DNA of 64,000 nt from an uncultured Flavobacteriaceae bacterium (GCA_943788095.1 CALSOZ010000001.1:248001-312000), one strand, 5' to 3'; counted from the stretch's first letter, positions 35,901 to 47,065 are shown. The notes: generated by a model not told the origin, from the letters alone. Program-made: numbers and translations.

Positions 35901-37367
35901 ATGGGAAAGATAACAGGATTTTTAGAATTTGAGCGTCAGGATGAAACATATCAGTCGCCAAAAAAGAGAATAAAAAACTACAAGGAATTTACAATTCCAC
36001 TTGAAGAATCAAAGCTGAGAGACCAAGGTGCGCGTTGTATGGATTGCGGAATTCCGTTTTGCCATAGCGGCTGCCCTCTCGGAAATTTAATTCCAGATTT
36101 TAACGACAAAGTTTACAAAGGCAAATGGAAAGAAGCGGCAGAAATTTTACATTCTACCAATAATTTTCCAGAATTTACAGGCAGATTGTGTCCTGCACCT
36201 TGCGAAGAAGCCTGTGTTTTAGGGATTAATGAAGATCCGGTAAGCATTGAAAACATTGAAAAAAACATTGTAGAAACGGCCTTTACAGAAGGCTGGATTA
36301 CCGCAAAACCACCCAAAGTAAGAACCGATAAAACGGTTGCCGTCATTGGATCTGGTCCTGCGGGGTTAGCGGCTGCTCAACAATTAAACAGAGCCGGACA
36401 TACCGTAACCGTTTTTGAACGAGACTCCAAAGTAGGTGGCCTCTTACGGTATGGAATTCCAGATTTTAAAATGGAAAAAAACGTCATTGACCGTCGTGTA
36501 AACGTTTTAATAGAAGAAGGCATTGTGTTTAAAACAAATGCGCACGTAGGTAAAAACATAGACGCCAATCAGCTAAAAGCCGATTTTGATGCGGTAGTAC
36601 TTTGTGGAGGTGCAACCGTTAAACGAAACATCCCAATTCCTGGCGCTGATCTAGAAGGTGTACATCAAGCAATGGACTTTTTGAAAGGAAACAACCAATA
36701 CGTAGATGGGCTTGTAGACTTTAAAGAAATCTTATCAGCCAAAGGAAAAAATGTGATTGTAATTGGTGGTGGTGACACAGGATCAGATTGTATCGGAACT
36801 TCAAATCGTCATGGAGCAACCTCGGTCACAAATTTCGAAATTCTCTCGAAACCATCGGAAGGAAGACCAGCAAATCAACCCTGGCCATATTGGCCAATGA
36901 AGCTCAAAACAACCTCATCTCACCAAGAAGGAGTAGAACGCTTTTTTAGTATTTCTACCAAAGAATTTATTGGCGATGCCAAGGGTAAGTTAAAAGCTTT
37001 AAAAACAGTAGAGGTTGAGTGGATCTTTAAAAAAGGCGAACGCCCACAATTAATCGAAGTTCCAAACTCAGAAAAATTATGGGACTGTGATTTAGTGTTG
37101 TTGGCACTCGGATTTACGGGCGCAGAAAAAACATTGGCAGATCAGTTTGGCTTAGAAATGGACTTTAGAACCAATATTAAGGCAACGACCAAAAATTACG
37201 TGACAAATGTTCCGGGTATATTTGCAGCCGGTGACATGCGTCGAGGACAATCGTTAATTGTGTGGGCGATCTCGGAAGGCAGGCAGGCAGCACATCATGT
37301 AGATGCCTATTTAATGGGCACTTCTGTATTACCATTAAAAGATGATAGTGATTTACCCAGAATTTAA
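35901..37367 (+). CDS. gltD: Glutamate synthase small subunit
   Basis: GltD passes electrons from NADPH to GltB. N-terminal iron-sulfur cysteines lie in CMDCGIPFCHSGCPLGN and CPAPCEEACVLGI. The FAD motif VIGSGPAGLAAAQQL is at about 149-163, and the NADPH-binding VIGGGDTGSDCIGTSNRHG is at about 290. A second FAD contact is AAGDMRRGQSLIVWAI near the end. Length (488) is normal. It forms an operon with gltB. Confidence 0.98.
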   Translation: MGKITGFLEFERQDETYQSPKKRIKNYKEFTIPLEESKLRDQGARCMDCGIPFCHSGCPLGNLIPDFNDKVYKGKWKEAAEILHSTNNFPEFTGRLCPAPCEEACVLGINEDPVSIENIEKNIVETAFTEGWITAKPPKVRTDKTVAVIGSGPAGLAAAQQLNRAGHTVTVFERDSKVGGLLRYGIPDFKMEKNVIDRRVNVLIEEGIVFKTNAHVGKNIDANQLKADFDAVVLCGGATVKRNIPIPGADLEGVHQAMDFLKGNNQYVDGLVDFKEILSAKGKNVIVIGGGDTGSDCIGTSNRHGATSVTNFEILSKPSEGRPANQPWPYWPMKLKTTSSHQEGVERFFSISTKEFIGDAKGKLKALKTVEVEWIFKKGERPQLIEVPNSEKLWDCDLVLLALGFTGAEKTLADQFGLEMDFRTNIKATTKNYVTNVPGIFAAGDMRRGQSLIVWAISEGRQAAHHVDAYLMGTSVLPLKDDSDLPRI

Positions 37368-37533
37368 TATTATTTTTGTGCACTGAACGTCATACAATAA
37401 AGGTGTTAATTTACTGATAAATAAGGTTTTAGGTTAAACTTTAAACAATTGAATTTAAACCATTTAAATAGATGTTCAGCCCACTAAATGTGTAAAAATA
37501 TAATTTCGATACTTCTAAGGCACAAAATTGACA

Positions 37534-39213
37534 ATGAAAGAACTAAATAAATACAGTAAAGCTGTTACTCAAGACCCAACACAACCCGCTGCTCAAGCCA
37601 TGCTTCACGCAATTGGACTCACAAAAGAGGATTTTAAAAAACCATTGGTAGGGATTGCAAGTACAGGTTACGAAGGAAACCCTTGTAATATGCACCTTAA
37701 TGACTTGGCAAAATTGGTCAAAAAAGGCACGCTAAACAAAGAGGTTATTGGTTTGATTTTTAACACCATAGGAGTTAGTGATGGAATTTCAATGGGAACT
37801 CCAGGGATGCGTTTTTCGCTACCCTCAAGAGATGTCATTGCAGATTCCATGGAAACTGTTGTGCAAGCAATGAGTTATGACGGATTGATTACAGTCGTTG
37901 GTTGTGATAAAAACATGCCCGGGGCCTTAATGGCCATGATTCGTATCGATAAGCCTGCAGTTTTGGTGTACGGTGGCACCATTGATTCTGGATGTCATAA
38001 TGGACAAAAATTAGATATTGTTTCCGCTTTTGAAGCCTGGGGAAGCAAGGTCGCAGGCACGATGTCTGAGTCTGAGTTTGAACAAATTGTAGAAAAAGCA
38101 TGCCCTGGAGCCGGCGCTTGTGGCGGAATGTATACAGCCAATACCATGGCATCAGCCATTGAAGCACTCGGAATGACACTCCCTTTTAATTCTTCTAACC
38201 CAGCAACAGGCAAAGAAAAACAATTAGACGCAATTAAGGCTGGTGAAGCCATGCGTATATTGTTAGAAAAAGATATAAAGCCATCGGATGTTATCACCAA
38301 GAAATCGCTCGAAAATGCCATTCGACTCGTAACAATTCTTGGGGGCTCTACCAACGCAGTTCTACACTTTTTAGCGATTGCTAGAGCAGCTCAAATAAAA
38401 TTCACTCTTGAAGATTTTCAAAGAATAAGCGACAATACACCGTTTTTAGCCGATTTAAAACCAAGCGGAAAATACTTAATGGAGGATTTACACCATGTTG
38501 GTGGAATTCCTGCGGTTATGAAATACTTATTAAACAAAGGGTTACTTCATGGAGATTGTTTAACCGTCACAGGGAAAACAATTGCAGAAAACCTGGCGGA
38601 GGTTGCTGACCTTAAAGAAGGTCAAGACGTCATCAGACCCCTTGAAGCTCCCATAAAATCTTCTGGGCATTTAAGAATGCTGTATGGAAATTTAGCACCC
38701 GAAGGAAGCGTTGCTAAAATTACTGGAAAAGAAGGTTTAAAATACAGAGGAACCGCTAAGGTTTTTGAAGGGGAATACGACGCCAACGATGGAATTCGTG
38801 ATGGCAAAGTCAACAAAGGCGATGTTGTGGTGATTCGTTACGAAGGCCCAAAAGGAGGCCCTGGAATGCCCGAAATGTTAAAACCAACCGCAGCCATTAT
38901 GGGCGCAGGATTAGGGAAAGATGTGGCCTTAATAACCGACGGCCGTTTTTCAGGAGGAACACACGGATTTGTAGTAGGACACATCACTCCAGAAGCACAA
39001 GAAGGTGGAGCGATTGCTTTGGTAAAAGATGGAGATATTATTACGATTGATGCCGAAACGAACTCAATTATACTCGAAGTTTCTGACGAAGAACTTCAAT
39101 TAAGAAAATCACAGTGGAATGCACCAGCCTTAAAAGTAACAAGAGGTGTGCTTTATAAATATGCAAGAACTGTTTCATCGGCATCAGAAGGATGTGTTAC
39201 CGATGAATTTTAA
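37534..39213 (+). CDS. ilvD: Dihydroxy-acid dehydratase
   Basis: IlvD dehydrates dihydroxy acids to the keto acids of valine and isoleucine. The iron-sulfur cysteines are in [16 protein letters not shown] and [17 protein letters not shown]-terminal motifs include [15 protein letters not shown]. The ATG at 37534 ([11 protein letters not shown]) is preferred to the TTG two codons earlier. A TAATTTCG box at 37501-37508 may be the -7 element of the ilv operon. The next gene starts 9 bases on. Confidence 0.97.
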   Translation: MKELNKYSKAVTQDPTQPAAQAMLHAIGLTKEDFKKPLVGIASTGYEGNPCNMHLNDLAKLVKKGTLNKEVIGLIFNTIGVSDGISMGTPGMRFSLPSRDVIADSMETVVQAMSYDGLITVVGCDKNMPGALMAMIRIDKPAVLVYGGTIDSGCHNGQKLDIVSAFEAWGSKVAGTMSESEFEQIVEKACPGAGACGGMYTANTMASAIEALGMTLPFNSSNPATGKEKQLDAIKAGEAMRILLEKDIKPSDVITKKSLENAIRLVTILGGSTNAVLHFLAIARAAQIKFTLEDFQRISDNTPFLADLKPSGKYLMEDLHHVGGIPAVMKYLLNKGLLHGDCLTVTGKTIAENLAEVADLKEGQDVIRPLEAPIKSSGHLRMLYGNLAPEGSVAKITGKEGLKYRGTAKVFEGEYDANDGIRDGKVNKGDVVVIRYEGPKGGPGMPEMLKPTAAIMGAGLGKDVALITDGRFSGGTHGFVVGHITPEAQEGGAIALVKDGDIITIDAETNSIILEVSDEELQLRKSQWNAPALKVTRGVLYKYARTVSSASEGCVTDEF

Positions 39214-39222
39214 ATTAGTATT

Positions 39223-40956
39223 ATGGAAACATTAACCGCCAAACAAAAGCAATACATAGAGCAGCCTAAAGAACGTATTACAGGAAGCGAAGCCATTGTA
39301 AGATGTTTATTAGCTGAAGGTGTAGAAGTTTTATACGGCTACCCTGGTGGGGCAATTATGCCCGTTTATGACGAACTCTACAAGTATGAAGGAGAAATAA
39401 ACCACGTCCTCACAAGACACGAACAATGTGCTGCACATGCTGCGCAAGGGTACGCGCGAATTTCAGGAAAAGTTGGGGTTGCTATGGCCACCTCTGGACC
39501 AGGTGCAACGAACCTTATTACTGGAATTGCTGACGCACAAATAGATTCAACCCCAATGGTTTGTATTACAGGTCAAGTTCCCTCTCATTTATTAGGGAGT
39601 GATGCATTCCAAGAAACAGATATTGTTGGAATTTCAACCCCAGTGACAAAGTGGAATCACCAAGTGACTAAGGCGTCTCAAATTCCAGAAATCATCGCTC
39701 GCGCATTTTATATTGCTAGAAGTGGACGACCGGGACCTGTTTTAATAGACATTACCAAGGATGCCCAGTTTGAAGAATTTGATTTTGAATATAAAAAATG
39801 TATGGGTGTTCGTAGTTATGTCCCGGTTCCAAAAACAGATGAAGCTGCGATTTCTGCAGCAGCTCAAATCATAAACAGCGCCAAAAAACCAATGATTGTT
39901 TGGGGACAAGGCGTGATTCTTGGAAAAGCAGAAGAGGAGCTTAAGGCAGTGATTGAAAAGACAGGAATTCCAGCAGCATGGACCATTTTAGGGGCTTCGG
40001 CAATTCCGACATCTCACGCCTTAAATATAGGGATGGTAGGAATGCATGGAAACTATGCGCCCAACGTACTTACTAATGAATGCGATGTGTTGATTGCTAT
40101 TGGCATGCGATTTGACGATAGAGTCACCGGCAAATTAGATGAGTATGCAACACAAGCCAAAATAGTTCATTTTGAGATCGATCCCTCTGAAATTGATAAA
40201 AACATTAAAACTGATGTTGCTGTTTTAGGAGACGCGAGGGATAGTTTATCTAAATTATTACCCCTTCTTAACTCAAACTCACATCCAGACTGGCTGCAGA
40301 AGTTTAAAGACTTATACGACATCGAATTTGAAAAAGTCATAAAAAACGACCTTCACCCAACGACTGAAGGCCTTACAATGGGCGAAGTGCTTAAAGAAAT
40401 AAACATTCAAACCAAAGGCGAAGCAGCCATTGTTTCAGATGTTGGTCAACATCAAATGATTGCCTGTCGATATGCCGATTTTAATGTGAGTAAAAGTAAT
40501 ATCACATCTGGTGGACTCGGCACTATGGGCTTTGCGTTGCCCGCTGCCATCGGTGCTAAAATGGCGGCTCCAGACCGCGAAGTGGTTGCTATTATTGGCG
40601 ATGGAGGGTATCAAATGACCATCCAAGAGCTTGGTACCATTTTTCAGAATAAAGTCCCAGTAAAAATAGTCGTTTTGAACAATGAATTTTTAGGGATGGT
40701 TCGACAGTGGCAACAATTATTCTTCGACAAACGTTACGCTTCTACAGAAATGGTAAACCCCAATTTTGTAGCCATTGCAAAAGGGTATTATTTAGAAGCT
40801 CAAAAAGTCACCAAACGCGAAGATTTAGCATCTGCCGTTAAAGAAATGATTGATAGCAACGAACCCTATTTCTTGGAAGTTTGCGTAGAAAAAGAAAACA
40901 ATGTATTTCCTATGGTTCCTTCGGGAGCATCGGTGTCAGACATAAGATTAGAATAA
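39223..40956 (+). CDS. ilvB: Acetolactate synthase large subunit
   Basis: This ThDP enzyme condenses pyruvate with pyruvate or 2-ketobutyrate. The ThDP-activating glutamate lies after GYPGGAIMPVYDELY in RHEQCAAHAAQGYAR, and the C-terminal ThDP/Mg motif runs from GDGGYQMTIQEL to VVLNNEF. Length (577) is standard. The regulatory subunit starts 2 bases after its stop codon, so both subunits are translated together. Confidence 0.97.
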   Translation: METLTAKQKQYIEQPKERITGSEAIVRCLLAEGVEVLYGYPGGAIMPVYDELYKYEGEINHVLTRHEQCAAHAAQGYARISGKVGVAMATSGPGATNLITGIADAQIDSTPMVCITGQVPSHLLGSDAFQETDIVGISTPVTKWNHQVTKASQIPEIIARAFYIARSGRPGPVLIDITKDAQFEEFDFEYKKCMGVRSYVPVPKTDEAAISAAAQIINSAKKPMIVWGQGVILGKAEEELKAVIEKTGIPAAWTILGASAIPTSHALNIGMVGMHGNYAPNVLTNECDVLIAIGMRFDDRVTGKLDEYATQAKIVHFEIDPSEIDKNIKTDVAVLGDARDSLSKLLPLLNSNSHPDWLQKFKDLYDIEFEKVIKNDLHPTTEGLTMGEVLKEINIQTKGEAAIVSDVGQHQMIACRYADFNVSKSNITSGGLGTMGFALPAAIGAKMAAPDREVVAIIGDGGYQMTIQELGTIFQNKVPVKIVVLNNEFLGMVRQWQQLFFDKRYASTEMVNPNFVAIAKGYYLEAQKVTKREDLASAVKEMIDSNEPYFLEVCVEKENNVFPMVPSGASVSDIRLE

Positions 40957-40958
40957 GA

Positions 40959-41489
40959 ATGGAAACAGAACAACAACTTTATACGATATCGATATATACC
41001 GAAAACAATATCGGTTTGCTCAATAGAATTTCAGCAATTTTCCAGAGAAGACACATTAATATAGAAAGTCTTAACACTTCTGCTTCTGAAATTGAAGGTG
41101 TATCACGCTTCACTATTTTAGTGAGTATGCCTGAAGCTCAAATTAAAAAAATTATTGGTCAGATAGAAAAACAAGTGGAAGTAGTAAAAGCCTACTATCA
41201 CACAGAGGAAGATACAATTTATCAAGAATCTTGCTTATTCAAAATTAAGTCCGATTTATTATTTGAAGAACGTCAAATTCAAAACATTATTAAAGAAAGT
41301 AATGCGCGAATTGTCACTGTAAATAAAGTATTTTTTGTACTCGAAAAATCAGGGCGTCGAAGCGAAATAGAGCTGCTTCACAGAGAACTAAGTGTTTTTG
41401 GGATCATGCAATTTGTACGTTCGGCACGGATCGCAGTCACCAAAGACGAATTAAAAATAACAGAAATGCTAAACGCATTCAAAAACTAA
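40959..41489 (+). CDS. ilvN: Acetolactate synthase small (regulatory) subunit
   Basis: The 176-residue protein begins with an ACT domain (YTISIYTENNIGLLNRISAI, then RRHINIESLN) that binds valine for feedback control, followed by the small-subunit C-terminal domain. I chose the ATG at 40959 (METEQQLYT); the longer frame that reaches back into ilvB is not a plausible start. It lies between ilvB and ilvC in the operon. Confidence 0.95.
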   Translation: METEQQLYTISIYTENNIGLLNRISAIFQRRHINIESLNTSASEIEGVSRFTILVSMPEAQIKKIIGQIEKQVEVVKAYYHTEEDTIYQESCLFKIKSDLLFEERQIQNIIKESNARIVTVNKVFFVLEKSGRRSEIELLHRELSVFGIMQFVRSARIAVTKDELKITEMLNAFKN

Positions 41490-41501
41490 CAAATAACTAA
41501 A

Positions 41502-42980
41502 ATGGCAAATTATTTTAACACATTAACATTAAGAGAAAAATTAGAGCAATTAGGGAAATGTCGTTTTATGGACGCTTCAGAATTTGAAGACGGAGTCACA
41601 GCATTAAAAGGCAAGAAAATTGTGATTGTAGGCTGTGGAGCCCAAGGTTTAAACCAAGGTTTAAACATGAGAGATTCTGGTTTAGATATTTCTTATACAC
41701 TTAGACAGTCTGCTATAGACCTAAAAAGAGACTCGTTTGTAAATGCAACGTCAAACAATTTTAAAGTAGGAACCTACGAAGAATTATTGCCAACGGCAGA
41801 TGTTGTTATTAACTTAACACCAGATAAGCAACACACAAACGTTGTGAAAACCATTATGCCTTTATTAAAAAAAGGAGCCACATTATCGTATTCTCATGGT
41901 TTTAATATTGTTGAAGAAGGGATGCAAATTCGTGAAGATTTGACAGTAATTATGGTAGCGCCAAAATGTCCTGGTTCTGAAGTTAGAGAAGAATATAAAA
42001 GAGGATTTGGAGTGCCAACATTAATTGCTGTTCATCCAGAAAATGATCCAGAAGGCAAAGGATGGGCGCAAGCCAAAGCTTATGCAGTTGCCACAGGCGG
42101 CCATAGAGCAGGCGTATTAGAATCGTCATTTGTTGCCGAAGTTAAAAGTGATTTAATGGGAGAGCAAACTATTTTATGTGGTTTGCTACAAACAGGAGCA
42201 ATTTTATCTTTTGATAAAATGGTAGCAGAAGGAATTGATGCAGGTTATGCCGCTAAATTAATTCAGTATGGTTGGGAAACTGTAACCGAAGCGTTAAAGC
42301 ATGGTGGGATCACGAATATGATGGACAGATTGTCGAACCCTGCTAAAGTAGAAGCATTTAGACTTTCCGAAGAATTAAAAGAGATTATGCGTCCATTGTT
42401 CCAAAAACATATGGATGATATTATGACGGGCCATTTTTCTAAAACAATGATGGAAGACTGGGCAAATGATGATAAAAACTTGTTAACTTGGCGAGCGGCT
42501 ACTGGAGAAACTGCTTTTGAAAAGCAAACCATTACAAATCAAGAAATTTCAGAACAAGAATACTTTGACCACGGAACATTATTAGTTGCTTTTGTTAGAT
42601 CTGGTGTTGAATTAGCTTTTGAAGCAATGACAGATTCTGGTATTATTGACGCTTCTGCATACTACGAATCTTTACACGAAACACCATTAATTGCAAATAC
42701 AATTGCAAGAATGAAATTAGCTGAAATGAACCGTGTAATTTCTGATACGGCAGAATATGGTTGTTATTTATTTGACCATGCTTGTAAACCGTTGCTAACA
42801 GACTTTATGAAGACTATAAAAACAGATGTTATTGGTAAAGCCTATAGCTCAGAGAACGGTGTTGATAATCAAGAATTAATTAGAATTAACGCGATTGTTA
42901 GAAATCACCCAGTAGAAATAGTAGGAGCAAAATTAAGAGCTTCTATGACCGCCATGAAAGTTATAAAAACCGATGCCTAA
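41502..42980 (+). CDS. ilvC: Ketol-acid reductoisomerase, class II (long form)
   Basis: IlvC isomerises and reduces acetohydroxy acids with NADPH. The dinucleotide motif [11 protein letters not shown] is at 43-53. At 492 residues it is the class II form found in E. coli and Bacteroidota, with a duplicated knotted C-terminal domain: two sets of metal-binding segments, one around [15 protein letters not shown] and one around [11 protein letters not shown]. The operon position between ilvN and ilvA fits. Confidence 0.97.
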   Translation: MANYFNTLTLREKLEQLGKCRFMDASEFEDGVTALKGKKIVIVGCGAQGLNQGLNMRDSGLDISYTLRQSAIDLKRDSFVNATSNNFKVGTYEELLPTADVVINLTPDKQHTNVVKTIMPLLKKGATLSYSHGFNIVEEGMQIREDLTVIMVAPKCPGSEVREEYKRGFGVPTLIAVHPENDPEGKGWAQAKAYAVATGGHRAGVLESSFVAEVKSDLMGEQTILCGLLQTGAILSFDKMVAEGIDAGYAAKLIQYGWETVTEALKHGGITNMMDRLSNPAKVEAFRLSEELKEIMRPLFQKHMDDIMTGHFSKTMMEDWANDDKNLLTWRAATGETAFEKQTITNQEISEQEYFDHGTLLVAFVRSGVELAFEAMTDSGIIDASAYYESLHETPLIANTIARMKLAEMNRVISDTAEYGCYLFDHACKPLLTDFMKTIKTDVIGKAYSSENGVDNQELIRINAIVRNHPVEIVGAKLRASMTAMKVIKTDA

Positions 42981-42985
42981 AGCGA

Positions 42986-44248
42986 ATGTCAGAAACGACT
43001 ACTTATTTTCCAACGATTGAAGCTGTAGAAGCAGCTGCAAAAAACCTTGAAGGCGTTTCAAAAATTACGCCTTTGGTTCCTAACTTGCAGTATTCCTCAA
43101 AATTTGAGTGTAATATAAGTTTCAAGCGAGAAGATTTACAGGTCGTTCGATCCTATAAAATACGTGGAGCGTATAATAAAATGTCCTCTTTAACGTCTGA
43201 GGAAGCAGCAAATGGCGTGGTTTGTGCCAGTGCGGGAAATCACTCTCAAGGAGTTGCACTGTCTTGTAAATTATTAAAAATACAAGGCACTATTTTTATG
43301 CCAACGACGACTCCTAAACAAAAAATTGAACGCGCCAAGATGTTTGGTGAGCATTTCATCAAAATCATCCTTGTAGGGGACAGTTTTGACGACGCCTATA
43401 GTGCAGCTATAAAAGATTGTACGGAGCGCCAAAAAACGTTTATCCATCCTTTTAATGACCAAAAAGTAATTGAAGGGCAAGCAACATTAGGATTGGAGCT
43501 GGTCCATCAAACACCCGCTCCAATTGATTATATTTTTGTAGCTGTTGGTGGCGGCGGATTAGCCTCAGGGATGTCCACTGTTTTTGAACACCTTTCCCCA
43601 ACGACCAAAATTATTGGTGTAGAACCCGAAGGTGCGCCTTCAATGAAGGCCGCTTTTCAAAACCACGGGGTTATTGAACTGGACAAAATCGACAATTTTG
43701 TCGATGGTGCAGCGGTGAAGCGAGTTGGAGACCTCAACTTTGCAATTTGCCAGAAAAACCTACATGATATGATTACCATTCATGAAGGGAGTGCGTGTCA
43801 AGCCATTTTAGATTTGTATAATAAGGAAGCTATTATCGCAGAACCAGCAGGTGCCTTAAGTGTGGCAGCTTTGGAGACGTATAAGGACGAAATAAAAGGT
43901 AAAAATGTGGTGTGTATTATCAGTGGTGGCAACAATGATATCACAAGAACCGCTGAAATCAAAGAACGCGCTTTACTCTATTCGAACTTAAAACATTATT
44001 TCATTATTACCTTTCCACAACGTGCGGGAGCTTTACGGGAGTTTGTGGTTGATATATTAGGCCCGAATGATGACATCACACACTTTGAATATACCAAAAA
44101 GGTAAACCGAGAAAATGATGTCGCAGTGGTTGGAATTGAGATTAAATCTCCGAGTGATTTTGAACCCTTAATCGCTCGAATGAAACGCCATAATTTTTAT
44201 GGAAATTATCTAAACGAAAAACCAGATTTGTTTCAGTTTTTAGTTTAG
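42986..44248 (+). CDS. ilvA: Threonine dehydratase
   Basis: IlvA deaminates threonine to 2-ketobutyrate, the entry step to isoleucine. The PLP lysine is in RSYKIRGAYN, the phosphate-binding loop is VGGGGLASG, and SGGNND follows near 320. The C-terminal region (about 335-420, HYFIITFPQRAGALREFV) is a single ACT-like regulatory domain, shorter than in E. coli IlvA (420 against 514 residues). It is the last gene of the ilv operon and convergent with pyk. Confidence 0.95.
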   Translation: MSETTTYFPTIEAVEAAAKNLEGVSKITPLVPNLQYSSKFECNISFKREDLQVVRSYKIRGAYNKMSSLTSEEAANGVVCASAGNHSQGVALSCKLLKIQGTIFMPTTTPKQKIERAKMFGEHFIKIILVGDSFDDAYSAAIKDCTERQKTFIHPFNDQKVIEGQATLGLELVHQTPAPIDYIFVAVGGGGLASGMSTVFEHLSPTTKIIGVEPEGAPSMKAAFQNHGVIELDKIDNFVDGAAVKRVGDLNFAICQKNLHDMITIHEGSACQAILDLYNKEAIIAEPAGALSVAALETYKDEIKGKNVVCIISGGNNDITRTAEIKERALLYSNLKHYFIITFPQRAGALREFVVDILGPNDDITHFEYTKKVNRENDVAVVGIEIKSPSDFEPLIARMKRHNFYGNYLNEKPDLFQFLV

Positions 44249-44271
44249 ATAATTGTCACATTAATTACGTA

Positions 44272-45720
44272 TTATATCTGGGAGTAGTCTTTTACTTCAC
44301 TAATCCTTAAGGTGTTGACCATTCCTTTATCTTTCATTGGCATTGCTGCTAAACTAATAACCAAGTCATCTGCTTCCACATAGCCTTTATCATAAGCAAT
44401 CCGATTGACATCATTAATCGTTTCGTCGGTAGATGCAAACTTGTCATAATGAAAAGCACGAACGCCCCACAGTAAATTCAATTGAGAGATAATTCGTTTG
44501 TTAGATGAAAACACAAGGATATGAGCATCAGGACGCCAAGCCGAAATTTGAAAGGCCGTGTAACCACTATTTGTGAGTGTTGAAATTGCACGAGCATTAA
44601 TTTCATTGGCCATATTTGCTGCATGGTAACAAATAGATTTTGTAATATAGCGTTTGGTACGAATGTGCGGTGGTTTTTGTGGGACATGAATTAATTCCGA
44701 ATTCTCGACCGCTTTGATGATATCCGACATTTTTTCAATTACTTGAACAGGATATTGACCAACAGATGTTTCACCAGAAAGCATGACAGCATCTGCGCCG
44801 TCCATAACAGAGTTGGCAACGTCATTAACCTCTGCACGCGATGGGGTAAGGCTATCAATCATGGACTCCATCATTTGAGTCGCAATGATCACAGGAATTC
44901 GAGCATTCTTTGCTTTGAGCACTAATTCTTTCTGAATTAATGGAACTTGATGCGCTGGAATTTCAACCCCTAAATCGCCTCTGGCAACCATCAATCCATC
45001 GCAATAGGCAATGATTTTATCAATGTTTTCAATCGCTTCAGGTTTTTCAATCTTAGCGATAATTGGAATTTTATAAGAACTGAGTTCTGATATTAAATTT
45101 TGCAATTCCACTAAGTCTTCTGGATGTCTTACAAAAGAAAGGGCCATCCAATCGACCTCTTGTTTGATGGCAAATACAGCATCTTCTTTATCTTTTTCAG
45201 TGAGCGCAGGCTGCGAAATATTAGTGTTTGGAAGGTTGACCCCTTTTTTAGACTTTAGTGGCCCCCCTTGAATTACTTTGGCTTTCACTTCATCTTTTTG
45301 GTTACTCGAAATCACTTCAAAAAGAAGTTTTCCATCATCCAATAAAATACGTTCTCCTGGATTGGTGTCCAAAGGGAACCGATCGTACGTCATATAAACA
45401 CGCTCTTTTGTTCCTTCAAAACGTTCTCCTGTGGCAAAAATAATTTCATCGCCCGGCTTTACAACTACATCATCTTTCATCACACCGACTCGTAACTTAG
45501 GGCCTTGTAAATCAGCTAGGATTGAGGCGTTATAGCCATGCTCTTGATTGATTTCTCGAATGTGTTTGATTCGTAATTTTACATCTTCATAGTCTGCATG
45601 AGAAAAATTAATTCTAAATACATTGACACCAGCTGCAACCATTTTAAGGAGCATTTCCTTTGAGTTTATTGCGGGACCTAGTGTAGCGACAATTTTTGTT
45701 TTCTTTCTTGTGTGTGACAT
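44272..45720 (-). CDS. pyk: Pyruvate kinase
   Basis: Pyruvate kinase makes ATP and pyruvate from phosphoenolpyruvate. Visible motifs are FRINFSHADYED, LADLQGPKLRVG, the active-site signature IIAKIEKPEAIENID, VARGDLGVEIP and MLSGETSVGQYP. The 482-residue length is normal. Its start codon overlaps the stop of the preceding IPExxxVDY gene by one base (TAATG), so the two are translationally coupled. Confidence 0.98.
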   Translation of the reverse strand: MSHTRKKTKIVATLGPAINSKEMLLKMVAAGVNVFRINFSHADYEDVKLRIKHIREINQEHGYNASILADLQGPKLRVGVMKDDVVVKPGDEIIFATGERFEGTKERVYMTYDRFPLDTNPGERILLDDGKLLFEVISSNQKDEVKAKVIQGGPLKSKKGVNLPNTNISQPALTEKDKEDAVFAIKQEVDWMALSFVRHPEDLVELQNLISELSSYKIPIIAKIEKPEAIENIDKIIAYCDGLMVARGDLGVEIPAHQVPLIQKELVLKAKNARIPVIIATQMMESMIDSLTPSRAEVNDVANSVMDGADAVMLSGETSVGQYPVQVIEKMSDIIKAVENSELIHVPQKPPHIRTKRYITKSICYHAANMANEINARAISTLTNSGYTAFQISAWRPDAHILVFSSNKRIISQLNLLWGVRAFHYDKFASTDETINDVNRIAYDKGYVEADDLVISLAAMPMKDKGMVNTLRISEVKDYSQI

Positions 45721-46214
45721 TAATTAAATATTAAATGGTCTTTTGATTTAAGTTTTGTAACATCTATGCTGTAAGCGGTCGTTACTTTTGATATGTTTTG
45801 AATCGTATTTAGGATTCTTTTTTCATTAATAATACCACCACCATTATTTATTTTTAAAAAATAATCAACGGATTGATGTTCTGGTAAAAAGCAATGTACG
45901 ACCCAAGTTTTATCGTTGCTGTCGGCAAATAAACCTTGAGAAATCGGAACCGCTTCTTCGACAAGGCACTGATTTTTAATAAGGTGCCAATCGGTTTGTA
46001 AATGAGGGTTATTCCATTCAAAAACAGAAAACGAAGCTTTAGACATTATAAAGTCTAAATCTTCTTTGGTTCGCACTAACTTTGTTGCTAAAGTTTGATT
46101 TAAAAAATAAGACAATCGATAATCTTCTACGTCGCAATGGATGGCTAAAAGCGCGTAACTTTCGTCTACAAAATCATCAACAAGAAGTTTATGTATGGCC
46201 ATGTTCGTTAACAT
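45720..46214 (-). CDS. IPExxxVDY family protein
   Basis: This 164-residue protein carries LPEHQSVDYFLKI, the variant of the IPE...VDY motif that names the family. The family is found in flavobacteria between rnc and pyk, as here. No catalytic motif, signal or membrane helix is visible. A second ATG at residue 5 (MAIHKLLVDDF) may be the true start. The function is unknown; the conserved position suggests a link to the neighbouring genes. Confidence 0.85.
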   Translation of the reverse strand: MLTNMAIHKLLVDDFVDESYALLAIHCDVEDYRLSYFLNQTLATKLVRTKEDLDFIMSKASFSVFEWNNPHLQTDWHLIKNQCLVEEAVPISQGLFADSNDKTWVVHCFLPEHQSVDYFLKINNGGGIINEKRILNTIQNISKVTTAYSIDVTKLKSKDHLIFN

Positions 46215-46315
46215 TCATTTTGTAAATATAAGATATTAAGACAATATTCGACTTCGTATTGGTGCTTCTTAAGGCTAAATTATTACGAAAACGATATCGT
46301 CTTGAGGGTACTGTC

Positions 46316-47059
46316 TTACAGAGACCCTTTATTTATTTTGTCTCGTAGTACAAAATAAGCGCGCTTGGAAACTTTTTCTTCTGCTTTCTTTTTTGAGGTT
46401 GCACGTGCTTTCGCAATTGTTTTGCCGTCAATTATGAGTTTGACAGAAAAATGCTGTAAGAAATCTTTACCAGTATCACTCTGGCTTTTAAAATCAAAGT
46501 ACTTCTTTTCTTTTTGGCACCATTCAATAATTAGACCTTTGTAGCTTATGATTTTGCCTTCTAAAGTGTCAATATCTATATGGGGTATGATGACCGATTT
46601 ATAAATAAATTTCTCACACACTATGTAACCTTTGTCTAAATATACAGCGCCAACTAAGGCTTCAAACAGATTGCCGTGAATATTGTCACCAAACTTAGCC
46701 ACAGGTAGTTTTGTGTGCATTAATTTCAAAAGTCCTAGTTCTTTTCCGATTTCATTAAGGTGCTCTCTACTCACAACCTTAGAGCGCATTTTTGTTAAAT
46801 ACCCTTCGTCCCCGTTTGGAGCTTTATCAAACAAATAGTGAGCCACGACAGCACTCAGAATCGCATCTCCTACAAACTCTAAGCGTTCGTAGCTTATGGG
46901 ATTGCCCAGCAGATCTTTCTGATTGGTTGAGCGGTGTGTAAATGCTTTTTCGTAGTAGAGGTGTTTTGAGGGTGTAAATCCCACAATTTTTTTCACAGAC
47001 GCTATAAGCTCTCGGTTCTTGGGAGAACGTTGCTTAAAGATATTTCGAATAGAATTCAA
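46316..47059 (-). CDS. rnc: Ribonuclease III
   Basis: RNase III cuts double-stranded RNA and matures rRNA. The catalytic signature ERLEFVGDAILSAVVAHYLF sits near residue 60, the second acidic cluster is in NLFEALVGAVYLDKG, and the C-terminal double-stranded RNA-binding domain (about 175-243) contains TIAKARATSKKKAEEKVSKR. Length (247) is normal. It follows fabF by 6 bases. Confidence 0.97.
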   Translation of the reverse strand: MNSIRNIFKQRSPKNRELIASVKKIVGFTPSKHLYYEKAFTHRSTNQKDLLGNPISYERLEFVGDAILSAVVAHYLFDKAPNGDEGYLTKMRSKVVSREHLNEIGKELGLLKLMHTKLPVAKFGDNIHGNLFEALVGAVYLDKGYIVCEKFIYKSVIIPHIDIDTLEGKIISYKGLIIEWCQKEKKYFDFKSQSDTGKDFLQHFSVKLIIDGKTIAKARATSKKKAEEKVSKRAYFVLRDKINKGSL

Positions 47060-47065
47060 AGAGTT

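Noticed and set aside
40881-40958. N-terminal extension of IlvN overlapping ilvB
   Set aside because: The added residues are arginine-rich read-through of ilvB in another frame; the ATG at 40959 fits the family and the spacing.
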